Source of the DNA: Typha latifolia | Lineage: Eukaryota; Streptophyta; Magnoliopsida; Poales; Typhaceae | DNA length: 64,000 bases | Reading direction: 5' to 3' | NCBI GenBank assembly: GCA_019914945.1 | Contig: CM034106.1 | Location: 1,550,001 to 1,614,000, forward strand | Made by a program: the position numbers and the translations under genes | Part shown: piece after piece, positions 49,143-61,900 of the stretch | Layout: the number at the start of each line of letters is the position of its first letter | Position numbering within the stretch: position 1 is the stretch's first letter | The notes under the pieces: model-generated | Told to the model about the DNA's origin: nothing | Databases searched by the model: none | The model's input: the letters and a program-made list of their open reading frames with translations, nothing else

Positions 49143-49463
49143 TTACGCAAGGGGCACGAAGTAATCCCTCCGGTACCGATCCGGGTTGACCGCGACGATA
49201 ACGTAGATGGCGTAGATGATCCCAGGGATATAGCCCAAGATGGTAAGCAGTAGAGAGATGCAGAATTCGAGCTGTTAATGTCAAAAGACAAAGATTACCA
49301 ATTTGGTTAGAAGAGGAGGAAAGAAAAAGGGCTTTGGATGGAAGGTCGGGAGTAGGAGAATCGTGCGTACGCTGCAGCAGCCGTAGTGGAGGAAGACGCC
49401 GAGAGGTGGGAGGATGATGGCGATGAGGATCTCCAGGAAGAGGCAGCATCGATCCGAAGCCAT
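49143..49463 (-). CDS. PMP3/RCI2-type small membrane protein (2 exons, 73 aa)
   Basis: The product belongs to the UPF0057/plasma membrane proteolipid 3 family (RCI2, LTI6), whose members are often induced by cold and salt and help control membrane potential and Na+ leak. Exons are 49463-49371 (31 codons) and 49271-49143 (42 codons plus TAA), separated by a 99-bp GT-AG intron. The protein has the two expected membrane helices: about 8-26 (LEILIAIILPPLGVFL) and about 33-56 (EFCISLLLTILGYIPGIIYA). The family signature PPLGVF...GC and LTILGYIPGIIYAIYVI is intact. The tail NPDRYRRDYFVPLA is somewhat longer than the minimal 54-residue form. The start is fixed by the family N-terminus. Its closest relatives seem to be the longer-tailed Arabidopsis members such as At2g24040. 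Confidence 0.93.
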
Positions 49464-49496
49464 TTCTCGATTTCCTCTCTCGGTCTCCCCCGATCT

Positions 49497-49521
49497 CTTC
49501 TCTCTCTCTCTCTCTCTCTCG
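49497..49521. promoter_or_regulatory. (CT)n tract just upstream of the PMP3-type start
   Basis: This is a pure dinucleotide run, GA on the gene's strand, 34-58 bp before the ATG. It probably lies in the 5' leader. Confidence 0.45.
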
Positions 49522-49540
49522 CTCGCTATAAGGTCGAAGG

Positions 49541-49881
49541 CTTTTGCAAATAACCACCTACCATTTCGGATTTATTGCGACGTAGCTCCTCTATTTTAGA
49601 ATTTTGCAAATTACCTCCTTCTTTATGGGTATGTATCCAAAAAAAATGACGACCTCCCTAGCCTTTAGCCCTTTATTAGGGGATGGGGATTTGGTGCTGA
49701 TTGGTCCACGCTATTTATATAATTTTATTATATTTAGTGCGACTTTTTAGCAAAAACACCCTTCTAAAGATTTATTCACAAGTGAGAAAGGATACGAGAA
49801 ACAGGTGGTTATTTGAGCAGTAAATTTGGAGAAGATGGTCGTTATGATAAAATGGAAATGTAGGGAGTAATTTGCAAATGG
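49541..49881. mobile_element. MITE immediately upstream of the PMP3-type gene
   Basis: The left end reads TTTTGCAAATAACCACCTAC and the right end reverse-complemented reads ATTTGCAAATTACTCCCTAC. Weaker pairing continues inward for about 50 bp. The element is about 340 bp. A second internal copy of the end sequence (TTTTGCAAATTACCTCC) lies near 49604-49620. The target duplication is not clear. Confidence 0.6.
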
Positions 49882-50429
49882 AAAAACAAAAAACAAATAA
49901 GCATCAGGGGACGAAGTCAAACACAAATTAGTTGCGGTGGCAACGTATACACCAAAAATGATGCATGTGGTCTACATGTCTACAGCTCATCGTGATTAAT
50001 TTTTTAGGATATTTTATAAATTACGCCTTATATTTTTATCTATTTATAATTCTCATCTCATTTATAAGATTTTTATAATTCAACCCTATGTTCCGTAAAA
50101 AAAACTATTTTATTATAATATATAAAATAATATCTAAATATCTAAATTTTTTAATGACCGTATTTTTAAGATCAATCGAAAAAAAAAATTAAAATCAATG
50201 ATTTTATCTGAAGGAAGAAAGGAGATCAAAATGCATGATTATTATTATATTTTAATTTAATTTTTAAAAAGTTTAAGAGATAAATTACGCGTTTTAGATC
50301 AATTAGAGCCAAGTTGGATTGATCTATCTCATTCAAATAAATTAAAATCTCGTTTGAAGGACTTTCCAACAGAATTCATGTGATGTGATAGACACTATTT
50401 TTAAAATAAAAATACTTTTTTTATTATTT
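49882..50429. other. AT-rich intergenic DNA with a partial MITE copy
   Basis: Bases about 50005-50140 resemble the left part of the 19570-19934 MITE (CCTTATATTTTTATCTATTT, then ATAATTCTCAT). No gene was recognised. Confidence 0.4.
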
Positions 50430-50650
50430 AAAAAATATTATTATTATTATTTTATTTTTTTTGAAATGGAGAGTTATATTAAGCTTTGCTTCTCAACCAA
50501 CTAAGTTGGTGGGGAGTCAAGAAGGAGAATTTTACATATATTTTGGCCCAATGAACGTATAATTTGTTCCAAGTGACCCTTGGCTGGCTGCTCAGTCAGC
50601 CGCCCGATTTGCCTCTCGAAACACATGCAAAATGCTAATCTTTCTGAGTC
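50430..50650 (-). mobile_element. 5'-truncated LINE (non-LTR retrotransposon) remnant
   Basis: On the minus strand a decayed frame contains HVFREANRAAD at about 50596-50631, the C-terminal RNase H-like motif of plant LINE ORF2, followed by a frameshifted or stop-ridden end. It runs into an A-rich tail (CAAAAAAAATAAAATAATAA, about 50463-50430). The remnant may extend rightwards to about 50830. Confidence 0.5.
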
Positions 50651-50830
50651 CTCTTAAGATACCGATACATTCCTCCATAATATTTCTAATTTTTCACGGA
50701 CTAGTTTCTTCTTCTCGGAGAATTCACATCAGGTCTACGGAGCCTGTTTTCGGGATGACATTCTTATTTGTGCCTTACTAGGGCCGGGGATTCTATGCAG
50801 GCCAACCATCTATCTAGTAGATTGAGGCAT

Positions 50831-53235
50831 GTCACTAGAAGAGTGCCAAACAAACGATCGTGTGCATCCTACATACTCGATCGTGCCAAAAAATTGAATA
50901 TAAAAAGCTAATAGAAAATGAAACAGTCGGATGCGCGCGCTTGATGGTATTGGAGCTCATCTAATGCGTGTCCAAATCGATCTACATAGCTAGCGATCAA
51001 ACCATATAGAATGAGTTGAATTCAATCTAGTCGAAGTAAACATTGTGCTCAAGTTTAGCCAATAAAATAGTACTTAGATAGTTTAAAAGGGGCTTCCAGT
51101 ATATATGTCTTCGAGAGTTTAAATCTTAATTGCATCGGTTTAATTGGGACATCATTAAATTTTTATTTTTATTTTTTTTCGTTCAAATTTAGTCAGCTTA
51201 TGATACTGTAAAACATAATAATGGATTCAGATATTAAATTAATTCGTCATAAAATTAAAACGGATTGATTATAAACATCATGACAAAGATCCAAACTTAG
51301 ATATTTGATGTCATGTCAACAAATTAATAACAAAATAAGTGATTGAAACCATGTCATTTCCACGTCAGCTCATTGATTGCACTAAGATAGACAATAATAA
51401 AATGATCAGATTTTGTCAAGGAAATAATTAATATAAGAAATTCGAGTCACTCTGATATAAATATAATGATTGAGGTGGAGATTTTGAGTCCAAAAAATTA
51501 AAAAGTATTTAGTGAACAATGTATTTGTTTTTATTTGTTTTTATTTTGTGATCGTTAATTTATCAAATATATTGACTTCTATAGTTCTATTTAATTTCAT
51601 ATTTCTTGCTAGTAAACTATGTTACAGGAATTGATCAATATAAGTTTTAAAAATTGCTAAATATAAATATTAGTTAAAAATGGCTAAGTAATAAAAGACA
51701 TATGACTATCTATATATTATTTAAGTATTTTAAGTAATAAAAGACATATGACTATCACTATTGAACCAATAATCTAACGACGATCTCTAATCAAGTCAAC
51801 GTTCGATCCGGTTCTAATAACTATGATAATAATAGTAGGAATAACTGTGAACCCACATCTCTCTCTAGTGGGCATGAATGAAATTTAGTTGTTTGTTGGA
51901 CAAATATGGCCGTAAATAAATAAGATAGTATTTGGTTTGTCGTTTGTGCATAAATAAGATACTCTTTATGTAAAACTAATGATTTCATTAATAGAATATT
52001 TAAAATTAATAAAATACACCCACAATATTTATCACACATTAATATATTAGAACAAAAGGGTTTTTATTTAAATAACAACACCCCTCACTTCTTCTAAATT
52101 TAATTAGAGGTGAATTATAACCCATTCCTTAGTTTATATATAATAATATGGGGTATTTTGGAAATGGTAGTAGGTCTATTATTTTTTAAAAGTCTTAGGT
52201 GTTGGCATCCTTAGGTGAAAAACTTAATAATTTTATATTAGTCCTAAGTAGATAGTGGTTAATTAATATAAAATAAAGTAGAGAGCTTTCTTAGAGAGTT
52301 ATAATTGCCTTGTGATAGCCGAATGCTTATGTATTTAGCCGGCTATAGTGATTGAACTTTATTAGTTAGTTGTGTTAAGCTGTTAGCTGAATGTGTTTGC
52401 CTTGTATTGTCACTATTTTATCTTCATCCCTAATCTCGGTGATTTCCTCCTTCTCTCTATGTTTTCTTTTAGTTTTAGATGCTGCAGATTACCACGTTGG
52501 ATCTTCTGTGATCACGGTGAATTATTGACTCTCTAAATCTTACATTCTGTGATCAACTCTTTTATAACTGTGGGGTAGACGGTGACGACGGCGACAACGA
52601 TAATAGATGAGGTAGATGGAGAAAATGGTAAAGAGATATAAAACAATGAGAGGAAATAGTGAGGGTATTTAATAATTTAGTCGATGTTAGTTAATCAAAA
52701 TAACGTCAGGGTGTTAAATGAGAATTATAGAAAAAAAAATAAAAAGTCAAATTATAAAATCATCGAGATATGGTGTGAATCATAAAATAGATAAAATATA
52801 GTATACGATTTGTAAAATTCCTAGGTGGACTTTCCCTTAAAAAAGAAAATAAATAAATAAAACTTATCTTCTCCCATTTGTCTAAAATATGAAGATCATT
52901 TTTCCGAGTTTTTGACCAACCTAGTTCTCTTACAATATATTTTTTTAATTTATCGTTAAATAAAAATGATAATTTTATCAGCAATTTATAGAATTTTTTA
53001 GATAAATAATTGAGACAGTTCAGTATGAAGACTTATATATCTACATTTAAACAAATACTTTTTATATTAAATATATGATATAGAATGGTAATTAATTCCC
53101 ACATTAACATCGAACGTGTCGACCACTCATTGGTTCACTGCCATGATATGATGGTTTGGTAATCCGTAGCTCATCATCTCATGCGCCTAACGGAGTAATT
53201 ATATATAATCTCCGACAAACGAACGAAGTAGAAGC
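50831..53235. other. AT-rich intergenic DNA and PP2C promoter region
   Basis: This stretch contains a reverse-orientation partial copy of the 19570 MITE family at about 52680-52815. An LTR-like stretch near 52195-52547 is too weak to call. The right end must include the PP2C promoter. No gene was recognised. Confidence 0.4.
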
Positions 53236-53237
53236 GG

Positions 53238-53268
<31 letters not shown>

Positions 53269-53272
53269 GAGA
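53236..53272. promoter_or_regulatory. (GA)n tract in the PP2C leader/promoter
   Basis: A GA run interrupted once lies at the head of a pyrimidine-rich, GC-elevated stretch (53280-53440) that looks like an untranslated first exon of the PP2C gene. The interval 53440-55979 would then be leader intron(s). It contains no recognisable coding exon. Confidence 0.4.
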
Positions 53273-53439
53273 ATAGAGCTGAGGATCCAAGCAATTGTCT
53301 CGAATCTCTGTATGCCTTCTTCTCCATCTGGATCTCTGCCTTCCTTCCTCTTCGTTAGAACGCACCTGGGCTCCGCACGCTTATCTTTCGTGAATTTTCC
53401 CTGATTCTCTCGTTTCTTTCTCAAATGGGATTGTTTGGT

Positions 53440-55979
53440 CGCGTATTCCTGTGTTGTGCTGTGGAATTAGTGATCAAAATTGGATTTTGGGATGTAGTTT
53501 TTTGTTTTTAATGTGGCGGATTATGAATTGGGCGTTGTTGGGTTTTGTTTGATTGATTGTTTTCGTTACTTGTTTCGAAGTTCTTTGGGTTTTGGTTATG
53601 GTTTCACATGATTAGAGATACTGGTCCTCTAGTTGGACTTAGTTGGAAAGGATTGTGTTCGGGATGTCATTGAATTCTTGTTCGTGATAGAAGGGCGAGT
53701 TAATTTACACTCAAGGGTTTGCTTGATTCTATTATATATGTCCCGCAGGCCGCAGCCTCGTTGAAATGGAAAGAAAGAGAGAAAGTAAACCAAAAGATAC
53801 TTCAAAAGAAAAGAAAAAGAATAAAGTTCCATATGTTTGAAGATATTCAGATTGTTATCGACATCTCAAAACTTGTTGGATTGGATAAAATTGTAGCACC
53901 CCATCGATAATAACTTTTTTGAATACACATGCTCTGCAACCAGTCTTATCTACAGATAGAAGAAGTAAGTCCACGGTCATATTTCAAATGATGACCACAG
54001 GTATTGGTTCCCATGACTTAGTTTCCTCCAAACTTGCTTTAGAGCAAGCACAATGGAGAAATTGCCAGAACTTTCTGCTGGAAATTAACCAGATCGCCAA
54101 TATTGAGGAAACATTTGGGACTTGAAGCTCCTGTTTTTGGTTTGGAGGTGGTTACAGAGAATTAATGGAGTCTGCTATTTAGTTAGGAATGAGAGATACA
54201 GTTTCTAGCTTTCTATTCAGGGAGGATATTTTTAATGGTCAATATCTCTTTGAGGTAAGTTGGTTTGTGGTCAATAACCTAAGGACAGATTTTCAAGCTT
54301 TCTAATAATCTCCGTTCCTTATATATTAATTAATAGAATTGGTTGGTATAAAAAATCTTTAGGCCTGTTAAACTGGCCAATTGTTGCCCTTCAGATATTG
54401 GAAAGCTGAAGACCGATTCTTTTCCTTGCTCACTAAAGGTTATAATTGGGAAAATCAAAAGGGTGTCATTCTCGCTATGTGGCAGTTTTACCTATCTACT
54501 GCACAATCTAGTCCTAATGGTCAAACGTTCCTAATTTATTTATTATCTTGCAAAGAGTTGCTCAAACTTTAAAGCTATATGAGAATTTTTAATTTGTAAA
54601 ACACTCTCGTGCTGAAATGGAGCAATGTCTGTGTTTAATTAGGTGCATGTGTCCATAGTTTCTTTTGCTATTTTAAAGTTCTTCAGGTGCCTATTTCTTA
54701 GAACTCTTATTCATTAGTGGCCTCTCTGAATTTAAGATTCGTTTCATGATAATTACCTACTAAATATTCTAGTGTGCACTTAATTTGTCAGATTTATCTT
54801 TTAGAAAGTAGTGTTATCATGTAAAAACATCCTACGTATCTAGTGAGGTAATATTATAATTTGGTCCCAGTCTGTCCCTTGATGCCTTCAGAGTTGTGGC
54901 AATTGTAAACTAAGCCAGCATTTTTAAGCAATGCAGAATTACTGCAATAGTATATATCATTCATTCCGGACTGGAAAGTTATGATCTCATAGCTGGGCAA
55001 CTAGGCAGCCAGTAAAGAAAGATCAAGAATTCAACAAGTATGATTGATGTATTTTCTCACACGATTAATTGGTTATTGCTAACTACTTTTCAATTAGGTG
55101 ATCTTTTATAACTCGATATGCACCACAAATATATAATCTTTGCTGAATTTGTAGAAGGTGGCAGAAAATATCTGGACAAATTGGTTAGTGAATATCAGGG
55201 ATATTGTTGTACCTGCGATTAAGCTCTCTTTATAATGTTGTAGCCTTGTTTTCTTATATCTGTTCTAAGTAGTCTTGACAAATGTAACACAAGATAGTTT
55301 AGATTTTTTATTTTACCTCAGCAGATGATGAAAAGTTTGACTATTAGATCATTAAATGTAGACAATCATTTATATTTTTATACTAGCAGTTGGAACATGT
55401 TGCTAAATGACGGTTTTTTGGCTGTCAAGCAGCTTTTGATGATTGTCTCTGTGGCGCAGCTAGAAGTTTATGTGCTTGACAAAATCCAGTAATGATAAAT
55501 GCTGATCTAGATTCTGGTGGTTACTTTTCTGGGCTCCAAGCCTCAGGTTTGAGTGTACCTTTTTTAACAGAAGACTAAATTGGTTTCCTTAACTGGTTGG
55601 AATTTCTTACTCTTATAGAGTAGGATTAAGCCTTTTTCTTTCCTCTGATATTAGGAAAACAAGAACATTTTGATACAATTTCATTAAGTTATTTCTTCTT
55701 GATGGGTTAACTATTGAGGCTGATTGCTTGTTCTGTAATAGATAATTATATTAATGGCTTGTTTTGATTTAGACTGCTGAGCCTTCTTATTTGCAAAGAA
55801 TAACTCTGAGGGAGCAGTTTTGGATTTACCTGTTTGGGTGGAGCATTGTACTAGTGTTCTCTGTATCTTAATTCGTAATTTCTGGTATGCTCCTCATGCC
55901 ATTATGACTTTTTTAACTTTGTAATGCAAGGAAAATTCTGTCTTATGAGATTTCACATTTTCAGCTGTGCCTGGTACAA
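53440..55979 (+). other. Probable 5'-UTR introns of the PP2C gene
   Basis: This is T-rich intron-like DNA between the inferred leader exon and the first coding exon. No ORF in it has recognisable homology, and the splice sites cannot be placed from sequence alone. Confidence 0.35.
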
Positions 55980-58900
55980 ATGGGAGTATATCTTAGCACT
56001 CCGAAGACTGAGAAGTTTTCCGAGGATGGTGAGAATGACAGGCTAAAGTTTGGTCTTTCTTCAATGCAAGGATGGCGTGCAACTATGGAAGATGCTGTGA
56101 GTTTCTCTCTTTCTTCAACTTTATCGTTGTCGTAAATCCAATGATGTGAAGCTTAAGTACTTTCTGGAAGATTCTGTGAACTAAAGATGTAACATCAATT
56201 TTGTATATATGTGTGTCATAACTAGATGATCAAGGGAGAAAATTATGAATGTAATTTCATAATGCAATCATTTTATGGTAAACTTGATGCAGAACGATAG
56301 TATCAACTCTTGGAATCCACCAACAAAAGAAAAAAAAAGATAATCTCAAAATCTCCAAATTTCATTAACCTCAAATAGTAACATAACAAGCCTTTATATA
56401 GGCAAACCCTAAAAAGGGTAAAAAATTAAAATGCCATTCAAGCAAAAGAGTAAAATCTCCTCATGTGAAAATCTCTCCCTCTCGACTCATCGCCCAACTA
56501 AAGTGTCACTGGATGAGCCGCCCTTTAACGTCTGCGTGAGTACACATGCTTGAATGTGGTGTCCGCACTAACTCTCCCGGGTTGGGAGAAACTCGGCTCT
56601 GTCGAGTGGGGCTAAGGGCGGCTCTAGTAAAAATCCTAGAGATCATGATCTATCTGCCGAAGCTTCTCGTGCATGATCTACGTGCTATCAGAATTCTAGG
56701 CAGTGTCTCTATTAGACTAGGAATCAGTGAACTCCTCTATCAACATTAGATGTGATCTATTAATCTAAAATAGCATCTATCTTTTCTTTTTGTGTGGGTG
56801 GAGGAAGGTAAGTGGCAAGGTTTAAAGCATGTATATCTGGAGGGGTGAAAAATAGTTGTATCATAAGGATCATCAGGGTTGCTTACGGGAGGTTTATAGG
56901 CTACTAAATCTTCGATATTAAAAGTGGAACTAATGCCATAATTAGAGAGAATATCTATAGCATAAGTATTAGGTCTTACACATTTCAATATCTGAAAAGG
57001 TCTAGCACTATGGGCTTGCAATTTCCTTGTGGTGCCCAAAGGAAACCATTTGGGTCTAATATGAACCATGACATAATATCCAATATGAAATTCCTTAGCA
57101 TGTCAATGCAAATCGCCCTATTGTTTATATTGAAGATTACTAGCTTTGATTCACTTACTTATCTTTTGATGTAATGAATGGATGCGATATGCAACTGCTT
57201 TTGCAGATTCTAAGACTCTAGAATGAAGAGACATAGAAAGAAGGTCTACATGTTTATGAGCTTTATGTGCACAGACAACCTTAGATGGACTCATGGCCAA
57301 CAATGGTCGTGCCACAGGCATAGACTGTGTCATAAGAGAAGGAGAGAAAAAGTTAAGGGATACTCACCTTCGCTGTTGCCGTCGCCGATCGCCTTCGCGT
57401 GAGCTCGCGTCGGGCAACGGTGATCGGCGACGAGTAGCTTGACGACGAGGTCGATGGCGAGCGGCGAAGCTATTAGGAGGGGTGCCGTGTAGCACCTCTC
57501 ATGCCACGTGCCGGTACAACAAGTGCCGACCGGCCACGCCATCCATGCTCATACTTATAGGCATATTAATAGAGTTGTTATATGCAAATTGTGCTATAGG
57601 AAGAGTGAAATCTCAGTTTCTATTATGATCACCTACAGTTCAATATAAAAGATTTCCTAGGCTACAGTTGATGACCTCTGTTTGTGTCACGACTCGAAAT
57701 AGGAATCATGACTGGCCATGCACCTCAATATGCTTGAGATACACAAAGCCTTATTAATACTTTTTAAGTGTACGATGGCAAAAATAAAGAAACGAAGAAG
57801 ATCTGCTTCATTAAATTTAACTAATTGCAATAATTATAAAACAATGTCATTGTTTTATGAATCTCTAAACGAAATAAATTTAACTTCTAATCTAAATAAG
57901 ATCTAAAAGTGCGAAAAAATAAATAGGTGGATCCTAAGTGGAGGTGGAGTCCGGGTACGTCTCACTCAGTCGCCACGCTGACTATTATTTGAGATAGATA
58001 AATAAATAAAAAAAAGAAATTCATAAGCCAACAACTATAGCTTAGTGAATGGAATCCACTCGAAAATTAAATAAATTAAAAAAAAACTAAAATCAACAAT
58101 ATACATAACAATTTGCAATAGGCATATTCTTTAAATAATAATAATGATAACAATAGAGAGTCACAACTTTTAACCTTGCACAGTTTCAACATATTAACAT
58201 CTTTCCAATATTTATACTATCATATGTCTCAATGGGTCTAAACCCTGTGGATTCACATCAACTAGAAGTCACCTCGAGATGACGCTCGAGACTTTCTTCA
58301 TAGCTGATCCGGTTAGGGTCATCAGATGGTATCACTATGTGATCAACACACTCTGATCTTTTCCACTAACCGTTGAGAGAAGTTAGAGTCACCTAGGAAT
58401 TTCTCATTCATCCTATGACTGTTTCCTAACCCCGCCAGAGTCACCTAAGAAAGTCACCTAAGAAAGTCATCTCAGTGATCTGATTTAGAATTTTCTCCTG
58501 AACTTCTAGATAGACTTGAGTCACCACGGAAAATCGCAAGCAATTTATACCGGGACTGTTCTCTAAGTCGTACCAATACTAATCTCATTTTTCTTTTCAC
58601 TAAATTTAATATTTGCATAAAATATGGTGATGCACTGAGTATAATGATTAAATGTACACAGAAAATGTAACAATTAAATTTTTGCACGTAAGGATGAAAT
58701 AAATAAATTTGCACACAAAAAATTTACATGGTCTGACAAAGGTACGAAATATAATAAAAATAAATATGTGAGTGAACCCACTCACCTGAGTCTAGACAAG
58801 ATAACTGAAATCTCAAATCTTTAGCTCACGTACTAAAAATCACCACCTTTAATAATAAATAATAATAAAATTTTCAATTTGAATAATATCAATATTTTTA

Positions 58901-61900
58901 AAATTAAAAAAAAAACTAAAAAGAACTAAAATGGGTTAAATTTACCCATTGGATTGGGCTAGGCTACTGCTGGCCTGGCCCATTCTAAAAATAGAACTAA
59001 TTGGGCTGGGCCAAGGCCCAGCAAAAATAATGGATTGGGCTACGGGCTAACCCGCAGCCCATCTAATTTAATTGGTTCAGGTTGGATCTTTGGATCCGAA
59101 ATCCAAACTCGAACCCGAACCCGAACTTATAAGGAAAAGGGGTTGGCTAGGGTTAAACCCGAGCCCAACCAAATCCCTTTTCTTTTCTTTTTTTTTTCTC
59201 GCGAATGACGCGAGGAAGAGAAGAATCGAGGGAGAGTGTGACCGCTGGCGACCCCGCCGGAGGCGGTTCACGACCACCCTCAAGCCTCTCTACTCTCTCT
59301 CTCTTTCTCTCTCGCGACTTCGTCGTCCTCACGAGGTGGAGGAGAACTCGCGTACGATGATCGACTTCATGGCCGACGGCGATCGGAGCCACGAGGGCTC
59401 CAAAGGTGAACGCCCACGGCACAAGGCCAACGGCAAGACGCTTCCAGTGATGGAGCGGCAGTGACCAGAAGCCGTCGGCCGGCGTGAGTTACCGGCGAAG
59501 CCAAAATCCCACAAATCAGGTATTTTTGTTCTAACCTATTAAACTAAAATTAAAATGGAGGGGTGGGAGAGGGCTTACCAAGGAGTCATGTGGTGGTCTC
59601 CGATGGCTTCGGCGGGACTTTGGCAGGCCGATTCCATTGCGTGACTCCGACGGTGAGAAAGAAGAAAGTGAAGGAGGAGAAGAAGAAGAGAGAAGGGGGC
59701 TGAGGGGAATTAAGGGGAGAGAAAAATTTTAGGGTTTAATTTATAGAGCAAAGATCCCAAATCTGAATTGGATTTGGATTTGGCAAGATTTTCTACGATT
59801 GCCTCGTCGCGTGCCGGAGAGGGAGAGGGGAGAGGGTTGCACGTGCACCCTCCTCTCTCAACCATTTTTTTTTCTGGTTCTTACAGTTTGACTGTCAGTT
59901 TGGGGATGATAACTTATTGAAAATTCAATTTTGTGCCTATTGTATGTGATAAAGCTTTCCAGAAGTAATTCATAAATTGAACATCCCGATTAGACACAAT
60001 AGTTTTTTGGGTATATCATATAGTTTGATTATATGGTCAAAATAAAGCTTCGCAATGTTCAAAGCATCAGATGTTTTAGTGCACAGAATGAAATGAGCCA
60101 TTTTGAAAAAAAAATTGTCTACAACCACAAAGACAGGGTCGTGCTTGCAAAAAGTAAGTGGTAAACCAAGTACAAAATCCTTACTCACACAAGCAATTTG
60201 GTACAGAAAGTGGAGTGTATAGACCTGTGTTTTATAGAAAATCTCCTCATGTGAAAATCTCTCCCTCACGACTCATCGCCCAACTAAAGTTTCATTGGAT
60301 GGGCTGCCCTCCTGCATATGCGTGAGTACACATGCCTGAATGTGGTGTTTGCACCAAAAGTATTTTGACTTTTCTCCCTTTCAACTAAAAAGATGAGGTT
60401 GGAAATTAATATGATCTCCTTTTTTCCATTTTCTTTGCTTTGGAAAAATCATTAGAAAGTATAATTACTGTAATAAGGAAAATTTGCTTTCGTGGACGTA
60501 ATATTTCTAAATGACCAGTATAATGGAAAAATGATGGTACTCTATCAGTCAAATCAAAGGCTGAATAAAAATGTAATTTGAGTACAATGTCAGAAACTCT
60601 GAACTTTTTCAGACAAGGAGGGCATGGGGTTCCTCCAAAAGATGGTTATTCTGTTGACTAAAAGTACTTAGTTTGTAGCATGTCCATTCCAGAAGATAAG
60701 AGAAATATTCGTTTGACATCTATGCGTGACTCATTTAAGTTTGTAACCCAGCGAAAACAGAAAACAAACTTGACTCGTCAAACCTTCTCATCTGTCACTC
60801 ATGAGAATGGACTCTTATTATATTGGCAGTTTAATCTTCTTGCTAATAAACTTTGTGGAACTAGGGTGATAACAATAACTGGATAGATATATTATAATTC
60901 ATTCTGCATCATTATTTTAATATACATTAATCTTCCTTAAGCATGTATCTAAGACATACTGTGTTGCAGCATGCAGCACTGCCAGATCTTGATAAAATCA
61001 ACAGCACATCATTCTTTGGTGTTTATGATGGCCATGGAGGTAAGCTTGCTTAAAAATTCTTTGTTGTATTACTTCTCTTTTCCCTAAAATCGATACTCGA
61101 ATTATTCATGTCTAGCGTTTTCTTATTGCATCTTAAACCATTTGATGTGTCCCTCATTTTCTTTTAATCAGTATTCCTTGTGCAGTTTGTGCAACCTGTA
61201 TAAGGGGCAAATACTTGTCTTTTTCTCTTTTAAAAATTTGGTTTTCCAGGGGTTTGTTTGGCAGAAATATTTATTCAACTTTCAATTGCATTTCATATTG
61301 ACATGAGTGGCAAATCTGCTTTTGTTATTGATTTGTTTGCTTGAGAATATGTTTCTGATTCTGTTCTGAACTTTGAATTTAAAAACATAAAACATGTTCG
61401 AATCAGATTCCATCCCAAAAATGGAAACGCGGACGGGTCACCGTTGTAAAGTGTTGCCTTTGATCCAGGGGAATAATGGTGCCAGAAAGGGTGTTATTGA
61501 GGGAAAAAGATTGGAGAGGGCAAGGGTATTGAATTCCCAGTCAGGAGAGAGGATAATCAATCCTTACATTTATTGACCTCTGCTCACTTCCAACTGAATT
61601 CAAATATTTGGCATCAGAAGGTAATTTTATTGAAAGAAATCATAAAATTGATACAAGACATACACCGTTGTAATAGTGGTTTTGGAATCGAAATCAGAGA
61701 AACTGATATTGAGAGTTTGTCATGCGGATGTGAAACTACATTAATCTGGTTGAAGTTGGCTCAAGAAATTGTCTCAGCAGGTCATCTAGGTGATTACACT
61801 GAAAGGGTTAATATTTAATTTGGAGAGTCATCCTCATCAAGGCAGAAAACAACTAAAATGATGGTTTGACCATGTATCTTAACTCTTCAAATTTTTAGTA

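Noticed and set aside
52195..52547. LTR-like stretch (TGTTGGCATCC ... AATCTTACA)
   Set aside because: The flanking five bases (TTAGG and TTCTG) do not match, and no second LTR or primer site was seen.
53719..54572. Short ORFs downstream of the PP2C leader
   Set aside because: No homology, no consistent splice phase and T-rich surroundings. They are more likely leader intron.
59072..59464. 130-codon plus-strand ORF in the solo LTR
   Set aside because: It lies in the GC-rich part of the LTR, with no homology and a composition expected of non-coding GC-rich DNA.
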